Notes: generated by a model from the letters alone, not told the origin. A stretch of DNA of 64,000 bases from Lunularia cruciata (GCA_948567375.1 OX419759.1:16894744-16958743), one strand, 5' to 3'. Counted from the first letter of the stretch, positions 32,430-45,500 are shown. Translations and numbers: made by a program.

Positions 32430-35392
32430 ATGCCACCAAAAGGAAGTAAGAAAAATGATGTGAGGAGTTCTTGCAATTTATCAATTAGATGTAGTGGCAA
32501 GGATCAAAGTCTTGAGTAGACTTTGCATTACCTTTTTGGCATGGAACTAGAATTTGAGCTTTCCAAGGTTCATGGCAAAACTTGTTGCTAGCAATTGCAA
32601 AGACATTCCTAAGATAGAGGGTAAGAGAGGAAATCCAGCTTGATGGATTGAGTTGGATTGGAGATTAGCCTTGGGAAGAGAAGCAAGGAAAGTAGGAGGA
32701 ATCACCTTCTATCAAAAGTGTGATTCTTCAAAAGAAACTGTTGAGATGAGGGATTCTTTCAATGCGCCTTGCACCAAGAATGGAGATAAGGTGGATAGCT
32801 ATAGGGACCCAATACAAGAGGGATAGTCAACGTGATGATGGCCATGTTAAGCCAAAGCAAACCACTTATGTATTGATGTAGCAAGCGGTGTTCTTGCACT
32901 AAATGTTTGCAAGTGAGGCGGTGAATTGGATGAAGTGTTTACACCAACAAGTAGGTTAGATGATTAATAGTTGGAGAATGGACCTACCACTCCATTAATT
33001 TGTACCCTTTGCAGACCATTCTACTCTGGATTAAACCTACTCAGCTTGGAAGAGAAAGGAAGAATGGAGTCCTACTTTCACCCCAATTTACAAAGAGTCA
33101 TGGATGGAGATGAGCAATACTACATCAAGTGAATTTGTGAGGGTAATTGTCGTGCGTATATACATTGCTACACAACATACATTGTTGTCAACATCATACA
33201 CTATAGAAACACAACTCACACGTAAGTCATACATAGACTCTAAAGTGCCACAATAATCAGATTGCTTACCACTCTCAACTCAACTCAACTCAGATCAGTA
33301 CTTGATCTATCACTCTATAAACTGCCAACAACTGGGCATTGATTACAATCAAGCCACACCCACTCAAGCATAGAGAATCTAGGTGACACTCGCCGGCCTC
33401 TGTCCACCATAGCCAGGAACTCGAAGGCTCAACATCAGAGAAGTGAGCTCTCTAGAGCTCACTTCGAAACTATACTCCCTGGACTTGAGCTAGCACTAAA
33501 ATCCTAACGGTCCCGCTGATGGCACACTCGACGGTGCAAACGGTGCAAAGTGACAGTGGGCCCCACCGTGAAGTCAGTACCCCAAACACCAAATCTGACC
33601 ATCAAAAAGTAGTCTCTGAGATATTGCTGAAATAACTCTAACTACTATCATTGGAACTCCAGTGTCCGAGCATCTAGACGCGGCACTACAAATGGCATGA
33701 CATAATGACCACTAGAAGATAGTGTCAATAGACACCCCAAGGCCAAGAAAGATAGGTATACTCAAAGGAAGGATATCACTAATATAGCCACAAAAGACAA
33801 GAAGGTTGAGTCCGAAGCCAGAGGTGGTGGTAGTGAAGAACGAATCTTCAAAGGAAGAATTGGAAAGAGAAGCCAAGTCAAAGTATGAGGACTCAAGAGA
33901 AGAAGAAGAGTTTACTCTATAGAGTGAGGAGTCCAACAGCAAGAGTGAAGGAGAACTCAAAGTCCATCAATCAATGGACAAAGTGGTTGGAGAAGAAGAA
34001 CGGGAGTTCCACAAGGTGATTGATCGCATAGGAGAAAGAGACAAGCCTTTTCTAGAGTTACTTGCAATAGAGTTAGAAGACAAATGAGCAAGAGAGCCTG
34101 CTTTGGCATTCCCAAGGGAAGCAAGATCAAAGAGAAGTGTGCAAGTCATAGCTGTAGGGCAAAGCAAAGTTGAAGAGGAAGAAGAAAGCTCAGATGGAGT
34201 AACTTTGAAGGTACAAAGATTACATCTTCAAGGTAAAGCACCAGCCAAAGAAGTGCCAACCAAAGACAAAGACAAAGACATAGAAGATGAAGAAGGAGGA
34301 TATGTTGGATTCAAATATCTATCAAAGATTGTTTGTCCTTTATTGGTGCAACTATAGAAAAAGAAAGAAGATTGAAGAAAGAGAACTTATTGAAGGATGA
34401 ACTACAAGTAGTGGCGTACTTGAGTGAAGAGACCTCAAAGTTGAGGAGTAAGTTAACCCAAGGAGAGAAGGAAGCTAAAGAATTTCAGGTTGAGGCAGCT
34501 CTTTGAAAGAGGAGTTTGGATAACTTGCAAGAGAATTTCTTGAAGCAAGGTGAAGAGTTGAAGGAGTAGAAGGTGTTGTTTAAGAAGATGAAGGGTGAAT
34601 TCACTAATGCAAGGTTAGAAATTATACACTCATAGGCAATCATTGTTGTTATGGAGTAAGAGTTGGAGAGTCTAAGAAAGAGTGCAGTGGAGAAGGATCA
34701 AGCCTGGCAACAAGAGCCGATTGTTAGACATCAAGGGGAAGAAAGATTGTCAGGTTTGATTAGAAGTGTGGGATCTCAATTGGTCCACTGTGTGGAGGAG
34801 AAGGAAGCACTAAAGGCAGAATTTGAGGATGAGTTGAAGATGTACCAAAATGAGTTAGAAGCATAGAGAAGTAAGGAGAAGATACTTTAGAGGAGTGAGC
34901 CAATGACTATCATTGTGGAGTTGAAGGTGATGCTAAGTATTGATACCAAAGCTAAGTTAGAGGAGGCAAGACTGCGCAAATTGAAGTTGTTGGGTGCAAG
35001 AGACTAGGAAGAAGAAGGCAAAGGATGTCAACTTGAACAATCTTTTGATTCACTTAAGAGATCATGTAGATAGGAATATATTAGAATAAGGAGACCATGT
35101 CTATCTAAAATTAGATTTTGCCATATCAAATCTAGATGAACTTCATAGTAAGGTGAACATAAATGCTAAGTGTGAAGTTGTATAAGTAGGAGTATAGGTG
35201 TCTTTTCATGAGTTACTTGAGACATTAGAAGAGATTGGGTTAGAAAATGAGAATATAAATAGATTAGCCATGACTTCAATGTCAATTCAGATTGAAGAAA
35301 TAATAGAAATATCAAAGGAGGTAGTAGTAGTAAATAGAGCCAAAGTGAAGGAAGTGATTGTAGGAACATTGGGTTTAGGGTCAAGGTAGACA
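32430..35392 (+). pseudogene. Decayed LTR-borne ORF in the giant 3' LTR
   Basis: Order as in 14,979-17,540: VVARIKVLSRLCITFLAWN near 32,490-32,550, the globular domain (MFASEAVNWMKC, FVPFADHSTLD near 32,900-33,040), an acidic region (near 33,830-33,950), coiled-coil segments (34,380-34,970) and a tail near 35,190-35,390. Split by the insertion at 33,148-33,690 and by many stops. The TAG after FLAWN (32,549) is also present in the solo LTR. Confidence 0.7.
33148..33690. mobile_element. 543-bp insertion with short inverted ends
   Basis: A GC-richer segment absent from the related LTR. It begins TGTCGTGC and ends GCACTACA, imperfect 8-bp inverted ends (one mismatch), and is flanked by AAT on both sides (33,145-33,147 and 33,691-33,693). 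A 3-bp duplication fits some DNA transposons, while TG...CA would also fit a small solo LTR with a decayed duplication. It contains a CTCAA repeat at about 33,276-33,293. No ORF of note. Confidence 0.6.
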
Positions 35393-36213
35393 TTGGATTG
35401 GATTAGAAAGAGATTTGAGATTTGAAGAGGTAGATATGAGGAGGTGGTTTGTTATTTTGGATCTGTAGGTTGGTAAATTTGTTGTTAGAATGGTATATAG
35501 TTATATAAATATAAGTGCTCTTTCTATTTAAAGGAAGTATTTGTAGTGTGTTGTTGTTTAGTACTTAAATTTTGAAGTTGAATAAAGCAAAGTGTTGTAA
35601 CTTAGTGCTCATCATTTTAGCTTAATTCAAAGGACCAATTCTGTGTGTGTTTGTGAATGTTTGGAGAATTTCAAAGTGCAAGTCAATGAGCTTGCTGCAT
35701 GTTAGATTCCATAGTGTTAATTTCATTCTTTGTTTTTGATCTTGAGTGGATAGCAATCAAAGGAATACCTTGATAAATCTATGAAGAATTGTAGTGTTGG
35801 TAGTATTTTTCAATTATAAGTGCAACATTAGGTTGATATGAAGCAACTTTGATTGAGGTAGTTCTGCCTTTAGTGGAACAAATTCTAAGGCAAAGTCATT
35901 ATGTGGTGAAGTAGCCTTCTTTAGGAGAACTAAATCATCACAATCAAGATTTGTTTGGAAATTGTGATTGTGATGATTGATGATTGAGTTTGATGAATTG
36001 TGATTATGGGTGTTGTGATTTGTGACAAGACTACAAATTGAACACTTGTTATTGTCTTCTTGGTGTGGTTTCTTCTCAAGAGATTAAATACATGACCAAG
36101 AAGAACTTATTATGACATTTTACTTTGATTTGACCCTTTTTGAATTGTATCTCTATGGGAACAAATTGTTACTTTTTGATTACCACAAAAGTGATACTTG
36201 TTGGATTGTCACA

Positions 36214-37393
36214 CAAAACTTGAGGGGTTTCAAATCATTAATAGAGGAGATATGGTTGGCAAGTTGAAGAAGAATTTATGGTTTGATACATGCTCCTCAA
36301 CAATGGTTACATGAGATGAAAATGGATCATTATAGCTCCATTGAGTCATTTGTTGATTCATACATCATCTTACTATTTTATGTTGATTATATGTTGGTTG
36401 TTGGATCCAACATGAGGGAAACCAACAAGCTAAAGTGCTAGTTGTTTAATGTATTTGAAATGAAAAATCTAGATCTTTTACAATAGATAAATGGAATGAG
36501 GATTACAAGAGACAGATCTATAGGTACTTTGAAGTTGTCTCAAGAGAAATATATCAAGAAGTTGATGGAAAATTTGGTCTACATTATGCTACAATTTGAA
36601 CCACTTCCTTTGGGAAGTCACTTCAAACTCTCAAAGGAGCAATCACTAAGAACTTATGTAGATAGAGAGTACATGAGCAAAGTACCTTACACATCAAAAA
36701 TTGACAAGTTGATATGCAATGGTATGCACTAGGTTAGACATTTGCTCATGCAATGTGAATTGTAAAAAAATTCATGTCAAACCCAAGAAGAGAGAATTGG
36801 AAAGCAATAAAATGACTATTATGCTACTTGAAAAGTACCTTTGATAAGGCACACTTTGTATCAAGCAAAAAAATGTTGTTTTAGAGTGCTTCATTGATGT
36901 AGAGTTGGGAAAAGACTTGGATAATATAAAGAGCACTACATGGTATGTGTTTACCTTGGGTGGTACTGCCATTAGTTGGATGTCTTGATTGCAAAAGAGT
37001 GTTTTCTTTCTACCATAGAGTTAAGTATATGGCCATCTTAAAGGCTAGCAAAGAGATGATCTGGTGAAAAAATTTAAAGTAGAGCTAGGAAAAAAATAGA
37101 ATAAATATTTATTTCACAATGATAGCCAAAGTGCTATCAATCTTGCAAAGAATCTTGTGTTTCATACTAGGGCAAAGTATATTCAATTGAGGTATCATTT
37201 CATTTGGGAATTGATAGATTGTGGAGTACTGGCTTTGGTAAAGATTGCTAAAGTAATCAATCCCACAAATATGTGTACCAAGGTAAACCCAATTGAGAAG
37301 CTCAATCAATGCATAGTTACAATTGGAATTCAAAGTTAATTGATGATCTTGTAAATTAGAGTGGCAAGTAATGTCAAACTCCAAGTGTGAGAT
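36214..37393 (+). pseudogene. Ty1/copia RT and RNase H remnant
   Basis: Copia-type RT (YGLIHAPQQWLHEMK near 36,280; FYVDYMLVVGSNM near 36,380, where YVDD has become YVDY; INGMRITRDRSIGTLKLSQEKY near 36,490) and RNase H (AISWMS near 36,970; DSQSAINLAKN near 37,125; VFHTRAKYIQLRYHFI near 37,155). The end NPIEKLNQCIVTIG and AAGTGTGAGA (37,382-37,391) precede the LTR as in other copia elements. The 5' half is missing, and stops are frequent. Confidence 0.88.
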
Positions 37394-38226
37394 TGTTAAG
37401 TGTGGAGTTTGATTAATTACAAGAATGCTCTATGGGAACATTGAAAAGTTATTATGAGATAGATCTCCTATGAGAGTGTAGAGGTGTAAGTATGGGATAG
37501 ATCTTTAACTACAAGATTCCATTTATGGAAATGCACAAAAAGGCAATTCATGTCAAGACTGATTTCTTTCTAAACATACATGCAAATGAGGCATGCCTTA
37601 TTTCACTGGAAGTGTCTTTTCAAGGGCTTTCCATAAACACCAACACCATGGTAAATAAAGCTCTAGAAAAGAAATTACATCCACATGAAGTTTAGGAAAA
37701 ATGTGTCTTGCAAGAGTTGCATGACTCTGTTGCAAATCTTGCGGGGAGCGTAAGAAGAATTATGGGACTACAAGAATGGATCTTGTAGGAAAGGCCACAG
37801 GATTACAAGACTATAGGAATGTACCCTATGGACAACTATGTGAATGGATCCCACTTGCAGAAATTCATGTGGTGACATATATCAATTTGTACTACACAAT
37901 CTAGAGTTAGATAGGGGATCAATTGGCACCACACATTATAGAACTAGATAAAGGCAAGAGAAAGTGTATATTTATTTGTAATATTGGTATTCAATTGAGA
38001 CTCTGATAGTTATTTTTTGATAATTCTTGATAAAAAATTCAAGAGTGAATAAAATCTTGTATTATTGTGAATGTAGACAAACATTGGCTGAACCACATGA
38101 AATTTGGTTTAATTTCTATACATGATTTTCTTGACAAAATTGATGAATGAATTTGGCTCCATAAAATAACTAGACTTGTATTCCTATTGCTCTCTCAAAT
38201 CCAATCTAGTTTGATTTTTCCCAACA
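37394..38226 (+). repeat. Copia 3' LTR
   Basis: 833 bp starting TGTTAAGTGTGG and ending TTCCCAACA; these ends form the inverted TGTTGGG-type termini of copia LTRs. The position after the polypurine tract fits. No target duplication can be checked because the 5' end is lost. Confidence 0.75.
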
Positions 38227-38309
38227 TTGATATCTTCTCCTATACTCAAAATATCAATCAGAGGATGCTTGTTCTAGGTTCATATTGATTAAAGTACAAT
38301 GGAGTTTGA

Positions 38310-40150
38310 GAAATATTCACACAACAAGATGATGAAAAGAAGGAGTTTATGGTGATCTATGCTAGTTTTTCCAAGAATTCAGTAAAGGATAAGTGTAATT
38401 CATATAAGGAGGAGAGTTTACCAACAATGTGACAATAGCACTAAAATGGTTGATGGAGTATTCCCAACTTTCAAGAGAGCTTACACCATAGACTTTGATT
38501 TATAGGATTATGATTTTATGGTTATTAATAGATTTGGAGTGGTGAACTGTGATGTAAATGGATTGAATAAAACCACTATACTTTCTTGCATGATTAAGCG
38601 TGAGCATGTTGGCATGTTAAGACAAATAAGAAGATAGTGCAAGGTTGAAATGCATATGTATTTTTGTGTATGTTGATTAGGAGCTCTAGTGGTATCCATA
38701 TTAGTATAGATAGGAGGAGTTGTTGAGGTCTTAGATCTAGAAAGTGGAGATGTTGATATTGATTAGCAAGATATTCATAATGATATCTTGGTCATGGATT
38801 ATCTTTGCACTATTATATTGAGTGACACAATTAATGCCGAGAAGAGATATCATGTCATTCAATGAGACAAACGGTTTAGATTAGAGGGTAGACATGTTCT
38901 TTGGATATGGGTAGGATGCAAGTAGTACTCATTCCATCTTAGAGATGACTATTGGTAAATCATGCTCATGAGAAACTTGGACATTTTGGAGCAAAGTAGA
39001 CATATAACTTACTCCATAGTTAATATTGATGGTGTGACATGCAAATTGATGTGTAGTAGCTTCTTGTAGGATGTATGGTTTGTGACCAAATTAGATTATC
39101 ATTCAATGCTCTCATGCCACAATTACACCAACTACCTATCATGGTTGGGTTATTATTGGAGTTTGGACTTTGTTAGACCTTTACTATTGACTATGAGACA
39201 TTATTGGAATATTTTTCTTGTGGTAGAGACTTTTTCCAAGTGGGTTGAGTTGGTAGTGCTTTCCAACAAGTCCAATGAAGGGACAACTTATTTGTTCTTG
39301 TATCACACTCTTAGTCATTTTGGTGCACAAATCAAAGTCTTGACTAATCAAGGTATAGGGTATGTGTGTAAGAGTTTCAAGTCTTTTGTGACAAAGCCTT
39401 GATTGATCACTATATTACATCTCAAGATCACTTTAAGGCAAATAGTTTGGTAGAGAGAGTTTTTCACACAATGAAGAAAGGATTGCATAAATATAGTTTG
39501 CAAAGAGTCCACTTGGGAGATTGAGATCTCCAACTACCTTGGTTGGTTATGTGCTATTGGTTCATTCAAGAAACCTCAACCTCCTTCTCTCCCTACTTCT
39601 TACTCTATGGACAAGATCCAATAAACCTATAGCCATTCATTGTGATAATACTATAGTTTTATATGATTTGAATTCATGGGTAAGTGCATATTCTCAACAT
39701 GTAGAGATCTTGGAGAGTAGTGCCAATAACCTTTAAAAACTTGGCAGTTTTTCAACATAAGGATACCTTATGTTATGCCATTATTCAAGGAGAAGGTTAT
39801 AGATCATCTATTTTCCAATTTCATCTAGGAGATTATGTATACCTACAATAGATTGTACCGATAATGACTACAAACCATCCTATCTTGATAGTACATGAGA
39901 TTTTTTCTTCTTGAGTCCTCATGTTGGAAAGATATGATGGTGTTGTTTGGAAGGATCATGTGTGCAATTGTATGTCATATTGCCTCTCAAACATTAATGG
40001 TACAATAGACTTAAGCTTGGCAAATTTATGGGTAGGCCGATGGTGGTTATTATATGGCATCATAGGTGGAGTCACTTCTATGTTAGTATGTGATAGTTAT
40101 TTGTGAAGGTGGCATAGGTTATGTTTGGCTCCTCTTCTCACGCTGGTTCC
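38310..40150 (+). pseudogene. Ty3 remnant: RNase H, integrase, PHD-like tail
   Basis: A third kind of Ty3 pol, heavily decayed. RNase H (ALKWLMEYSQLS near 38,440). Integrase core: YWSLDFVRPLL near 39,155, VLTNQGIGYV near 39,340 (the catalytic Asp of the usual TDQG is Asn) and FKANSLVERVFHTMKKGL near 39,440. Downstream (about 39,945-40,135) HVCNCMSYCL ... NGTIDLSLA ... MLVCDSYL*RWHRLCLAP has the spacing of a PHD finger end (CD...W-H..C), a module seen at the C-terminus of some Ty3 integrases, in place of a chromodomain. Gag, protease and RT are not present. Confidence 0.7.
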
Positions 40151-40589
40151 TTAAGTGCAGTAGTTATATCCTTTATGTGCTCAACACTTTCACTAGTTTA
40201 CTCCTTAAGTGGTATAGATTATAGACATATGACTAAGAATGGGACATGATAACACTTACTCTCTTGATCTTTGCACATCATAGGGTATACCATATACTTA
40301 CAGTAGATAAATATTTGGAATTAGAAGAACCTAACCACCAATTAGGAGTATGATTATGGCATTTTAGAGTTTGTGTGTGACTTCCTATATTAGTTGTGCT
40401 TCTAGAGCATATGATATTGATAACAATGTGTGTACACATGATAGTTTTTATGACATTTATGATGCCAAAGCTAGTTTGTTAGGATGCTAAAATGATAGTC
40501 TTGGCAATCTTAATTATATCTTTAGCTACTCAAGGACTACTTAATGGCAATCAAATATCACATTAGGGTTCTTGATAGTTAGTTACTAA

Positions 40590-41020
40590 GCATTGCTAGA
40601 GATACCATTTGCATCATCGATACTATCAAATATGCCACTAGGGCTGGACTCCTTGGCCACACTAGGAATTATACTTTGAATTGCTCTAGAGAGTTCACTT
40701 CTTCTATGTTGAGTCTTTGAACTCTTGATTATGGTGGACTGAAGTTGGCAAGTGTAACCTAGATTATCTAAACTAGATTGAGTGTGGTTTGATGTATAAT
40801 AAAGCATCATTAGAGCTACTATATGTATCATCAATATTGTCAAATATGCCATTAGGGCTAGATTCCTTGGCTACACTGGGTGTTATACTTTGAACTATAG
40901 CTCTAGAGAATTCACTTCTTCTATGTTGACTCTTTGAGCCCTTGATAATGGTGGATTGAAGTTGGAAAGTGCAACCTAGATTCTTTGGGCTAGAGTAAGC
41001 ATGGCTCAACAATATTATCA
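40590..41020. repeat. Two-copy tandem repeat, 214-bp period
   Basis: The segment starting near 40,610 (CAAATATGCCACTAGGG) recurs 214 bp later (CAAATATGCCATTAGGG at 40,841) at about 85-90% identity by eye. It probably belongs to the 3' LTR or flank of the preceding Ty3 relic. The flanking stretch near 40,345-40,430 recurs around the solo LTR at 41,075-41,119 and 41,677-41,710, so the duplicated unit may be larger. Confidence 0.75.
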
Positions 41021-41119
41021 ATGCTTGTTTGTAGAGTTTATTGAGATAGAATTTTGATTTTTGATCATTGATTACTATGGCACTTTAGAGTTTGTATGTG
41101 ATTTTATATATAAGTTATG

Positions 41120-41676
41120 TGTAATATTATTAGCTATAAAAATTATCTAAAGTTGGAAATTGGCTTGGTAATATTTTTTAGAATAGAATATATGATAGTC
41201 TAAACAGATTAAATAGAGATATCATCAAAAGAGGACTTCCACTAATGGGGTAGAGCCTGAAAACACACAATTTTAGAGGTCTAAACAAATGACTAAGACC
41301 TTAAAAAATAAAATATTCCTCCAAAATACTCTAAGGCTTGACTTCTCCTCCCACTTTTTCTTGTCAATATCTTCCCAATGGTACCACTTTCATATTATTC
41401 TTAGCTTTTTATAGGAAGATTTCCAAAAGATTCTCTAGGGTTAAACCTATTTGACCAACCAAATGGGACCCAAGCTAATATATCACCAACCCATGGGTCC
41501 AATCTAAGGATGTATCTTGCAAACATGCTACTTATCCATATATCTAATCTAAGGATGTAGTTTCCTTGGAAGGGATCTTCTCCACTGTCAAATCAAAATG
41601 CTCTTTTGGTGCATGGAATATTGAGGAATTAAACCTTATGTGTCTCTTGGGGTTTTCATATCCTGAAAACATTACA
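41120..41676 (+). repeat. Old solo LTR of the chromovirus family
   Basis: 557 bp, TGTAATATT ... AACATTACA, flanked by the exact 5-bp duplication TTATG (41,115-41,119 and 41,677-41,681). It aligns along its length with the LTRs at 6,989 and 12,894 (for example CATCAAAAGAGGACTTC, TTTGACCAACCAAATGGGACC, TCCTTGGA) but with many substitutions and deletions, so it is a much older insertion of the same family. Confidence 0.88.
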
Positions 41677-41681
41677 TTATG

Positions 41682-42039
41682 CTTCTATGATATTGACAAT
41701 TATTTATAATGTATAATGATGTATATATGCACAAGTATATATATATATAAATTAAATTTTTTTGTTATAGTGCGTTACTTTCAAGTATAAATTCATTCAC
41801 TTTCTGCATATGTAAATTGAAGAGAGTTCAATAATTGAACATATATTTTTATGACATTGAGTGAAGTTTGTGATAATGGAGTAAACTATAGCCTAATTTT
41901 TTAGATTCATTTTGGGATTTGTAAATATTTTTATCATCAAAAATGAATCCGTAAACATGAAATATTTAAGGAATGAAGGTTTTTTAATCAAGTTGAATTA
42001 ATTTCCAATTCTAAAAGATGAATCAATATACACATGGTT
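41682..42039. other. AT-rich spacer
   Basis: About 360 bp of A/T-rich DNA, including a short TA repeat near 41,738-41,748. I see no gene or repeat end. Its last bases ATGGTT form the left flank of element F. Confidence 0.6.
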
Positions 42040-42587
42040 TATAATAATATGAAGTTAGCAAATGAATTAGTAGAGACAAATGAGTTAGTAAAATAAGCCC
42101 AATATAACTAAGAATTCTAAGAATGTTTTAGAAGCATCTAAGAACCTTCTTAGTAAGAATCTTCTAAGTATCTTCTAGGATTAGGTAACTTGCACGCCAA
42201 GTTAATAGTTAGTTTAGCTCATACATGATGTAGATGGCTTTGAGAAGGAAGATTTTTTGGAAACTTCTTGTGTGGAAAAAGAAGCAAAAACCACTTAAGT
42301 AAAACATGCACGCAATTGGTGACAGGGGACGCCAAAGGGGATCTTTGCCAACATGGCACTTCATGGATTAGAGTAGTTTGTGCACAAAGACTAGAAGGAG
42401 AAGGCCAAGTCTAAGCTTTCACTCCAAGAAGATGACTTTCAAAGGAAAGCTTCCTTAAGGGCTTTGTATTATTTTACCATGAGTACCAAAGCCCAAGATA
42501 TGCTAGGCATTCAAAGTTCCCCTTACTTTAGCGTTTCCAATGTGATTTCCATTCTAATCTTCTATTTTTCTCCTCAATCTTTTACAT

Positions 42588-42598
42588 TGGTATCAAAC
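42588..42598 (+). other. Element F primer-binding site
   Basis: TGGTATCAAAC one base after the 5' LTR; initiator tRNA-Met type (TGGTATCAGAGC) with decay. Confidence 0.75.
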
Positions 42599-42599
42599 T

Positions 42600-45500
42600 A
42601 GGAATGTAATGAAGAGAATCTATGGATCAACAAATATATTTCTCCAAAAAACATTGGGATTTTAGTGTCCATATATTACTAAAATATCATTTCATGCAAT
42701 TTGTCATTTCACACTTTAGGTAGAATTTTCTAAATGCATTAAGCTTTTATGATGAACCATCAATCCTTCCAACTGTAACTTACAAGGAGTGGTTGATATG
42801 TTGCTTCTATGTGTTAAATTAGAGGTAGTTATAAGTAGATAATTAGTAGAGTAGTTGTCATGGCAATGATATCCAAATCTATCATTGTTATGCAATACAA
42901 GATCAAGCACCTTACTCTATTGTTGGAAGAGAGAGATTGTGACAACAACATGAGCATGTAGAGAGAGTAGCATTTTGAGAAGGAAAAGAGTAAGTCTGAT
43001 TTCTAAAGCCAAAGGTATTTGATGATAAGAATCTACCGGGTGCCATGGAGAATTTTTTGTTTGATTGCTAATGTTATTTGAAGCCACAAGTTTTCTCAAT
43101 GAATGGAAAAAAATTCTCTTGGCTTCAAGCCAATTAGATCAAGTGGCCAAGCTATGATGGCAATTTTGGATGGAGCAAGTTCAATGGAAACTTTTTGCTC
43201 CAATCTTGATATATGAAGAATTTAGGAGAGCAATAATTGAGAGATTCCAAGTGATGAATGTTGCATAAGCTACACAAGATAGATTGGAAAAAGTGAAGTA
43301 CATTGGTTCTATGAGGAGTTATATTATACAATTTCAGAATTCCATAATGCAATACTAGAAGCTTTGGATCAATTTGTGAGGGGCTTGAAATCACACCAAA
43401 TTGGAAGTAACCATTCCCGAGCCCAAACACTTGAAAGAAGCAATATAATTGGTTGAGTGTTTTGATTCTTTGGTTGCCATAACTTGGTCTTGACCTAGAC
43501 CTTCCTAGAACCTACAAACATACCACACACAAGTAGAAGAGCAAACATCGATGGAGATTTGATTTTATCCAATGAAGAACACTTAGCACTACAAATAGAG
43601 AAAGATTGTGACAAAATTTTGGTTGTTTCTATTGTCACCAAATTAGACATTGTATTGCTACATGTCCAATTAACAATAGATGACCCTAATTAGCAGCCCA
43701 AATAGAATTTGTAGAGCATGATGATCAAGGAAACAAAAAGTCTCAATAAAAGATATTGAGCCACTTGTTGAAACTTAATTAATTCCAATGGGATTGAAGG
43801 CTTGACTTGTATAAGTTTGATTCACTTTCAAGGTATGATATTTGATTGTGATTGTAGGATTTGGGGAGTTTGGAGAATTGCATGTCCATAAAATTAGCAA
43901 AAAAATTATGTATTCCTATCAAGCCTATATTGGGTAGTACATTGATGACAATTGATGGTAAAAATTATTTTGCATTCAATACTTCACATTCTATTGTATT
44001 CAAGATTGGGAGAGAATATTTGAAATGTATGAGATTTGTATTAGCTCATCTATCATATGATATCATTTAAGTAGTCTACCTTGGCAAATGTCATAAGGTT
44101 CACTTTGATGGACCTAATGATAAATTCAAGAAGAAAACTAATGTAAGAATAACCAATTAGGTTGCATAGCACCTTTGAGCAAGATATTAAGAATAGTCAA
44201 TCCTAAGATGAGAATATCAATACAGTAGTTACAGAGCAAACTTTGAAAGAAGATATTCTTACTTTTATAATGTGGATCTAACCTATTGCATAAGAAAAAT
44301 TTGATGAGGATAAGAAGCCTCACCAAGAAATAGTTGATAAGATAGTTCAAGAGTTTGTAAATGTGTTTTTGAAAGATCTTCCAAAGGAGTATGCGGTTCA
44401 AGATCAAGCTATTACCAGGTAGCACTCTAATGAGTATACCAATCTATTGGCTCTCACCAAAGTAGTTAGGAGAGCTTTAAACAACAATAATTGAGTTATT
44501 GGAAAATAATTTCATACAACTTAGTACATCCTCTTGGAGAACACCAATACTATTTGTACCAATGAAGGATGGAGAACTTTACTTATGTATTGACAATAAT
44601 GGTCTCAATAAACAAACTATGAGAATGAGTATCTCTTCTCTTGAATTGATGACTTGTTAGATAAATTAGCTCAATACTTCTCAAAGTAGAATATTCAAAG
44701 TATTTATTGGCAAATTCCAATTGTTGGAGAAGATGTACAAAAGATTACTTTTTGGGCTCACTAATACTCTAGTGGTCTCCATTGATCAAATGCATCGAGT
44801 GTTAGATGAGCTATTGGATTGATATGGGGTATTGTTCTTGGATGACATTGGGTTTATAATAAGATGGAGGTGAAACACAAGAACCATATCTTGGAAGTCT
44901 TGAGAAGACTATGCCTATGCAAGTTCTATTGCAAGAAGTCTAAGTTCACCTTTTGGCAAAAGGAATTTACCTTCATGGGCCATAAAGATTCAATAGAGGA
45001 GACCAAGATGGAAGAGAAGAAAATAAGGACCAGTACTAATTGGCCTACTCCTAAGGATGTTGTAAAACTTTAAGGATTCAATGGATTGGTGAGTTTTTAT
45101 TGACAATTCATCCATTATTTTACTCATGTAGCTACATTGTTAACCAACCTCTTGGGAAGACAACAAGATTAAGGATATGGTATCTTCACAACCCATTCTC
45201 CAACCATATGATCCTCAATTAACTTGTGTGATTTAATTTGATGCATCTAACTTTGCAATTAGAGTTATGTTGCAACAAGCATTCCAAGATGGATTTCATC
45301 CCATAACCTTTGTATATCAATTGGCATTGGTGTATGCAACAAAAGAATGATGCTATTATTTCTTAGGGAAATAAGTAATTATGTAGACCAATCACAAACC
45401 CTTAATGAAAATCTTACATTTAGAGAACATGAAGAGTCAACATCATTGATGGGAGAAACAATTGCAATTGCTTGACATCAAGCTTGAAAAAAATTAGGAA

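Larger units (their letters stand above)
31910..36213 (+). repeat. Giant 3' LTR, 4.3 kb
   Basis: Starts TGTGGTACCCACG right after the polypurine-like tract of the pol above and ends TTGGATTGTCACA. Without the 543-bp insertion at 33,148-33,690 it is about 3,761 bp, matching the solo LTR of 3,766 bp at 14,566-18,331. It contains a heavily mutated copy of the LTR-borne ORF. Sequence after 36,213 is copia, so the element sits inside or next to a copia copy. Confidence 0.88.
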
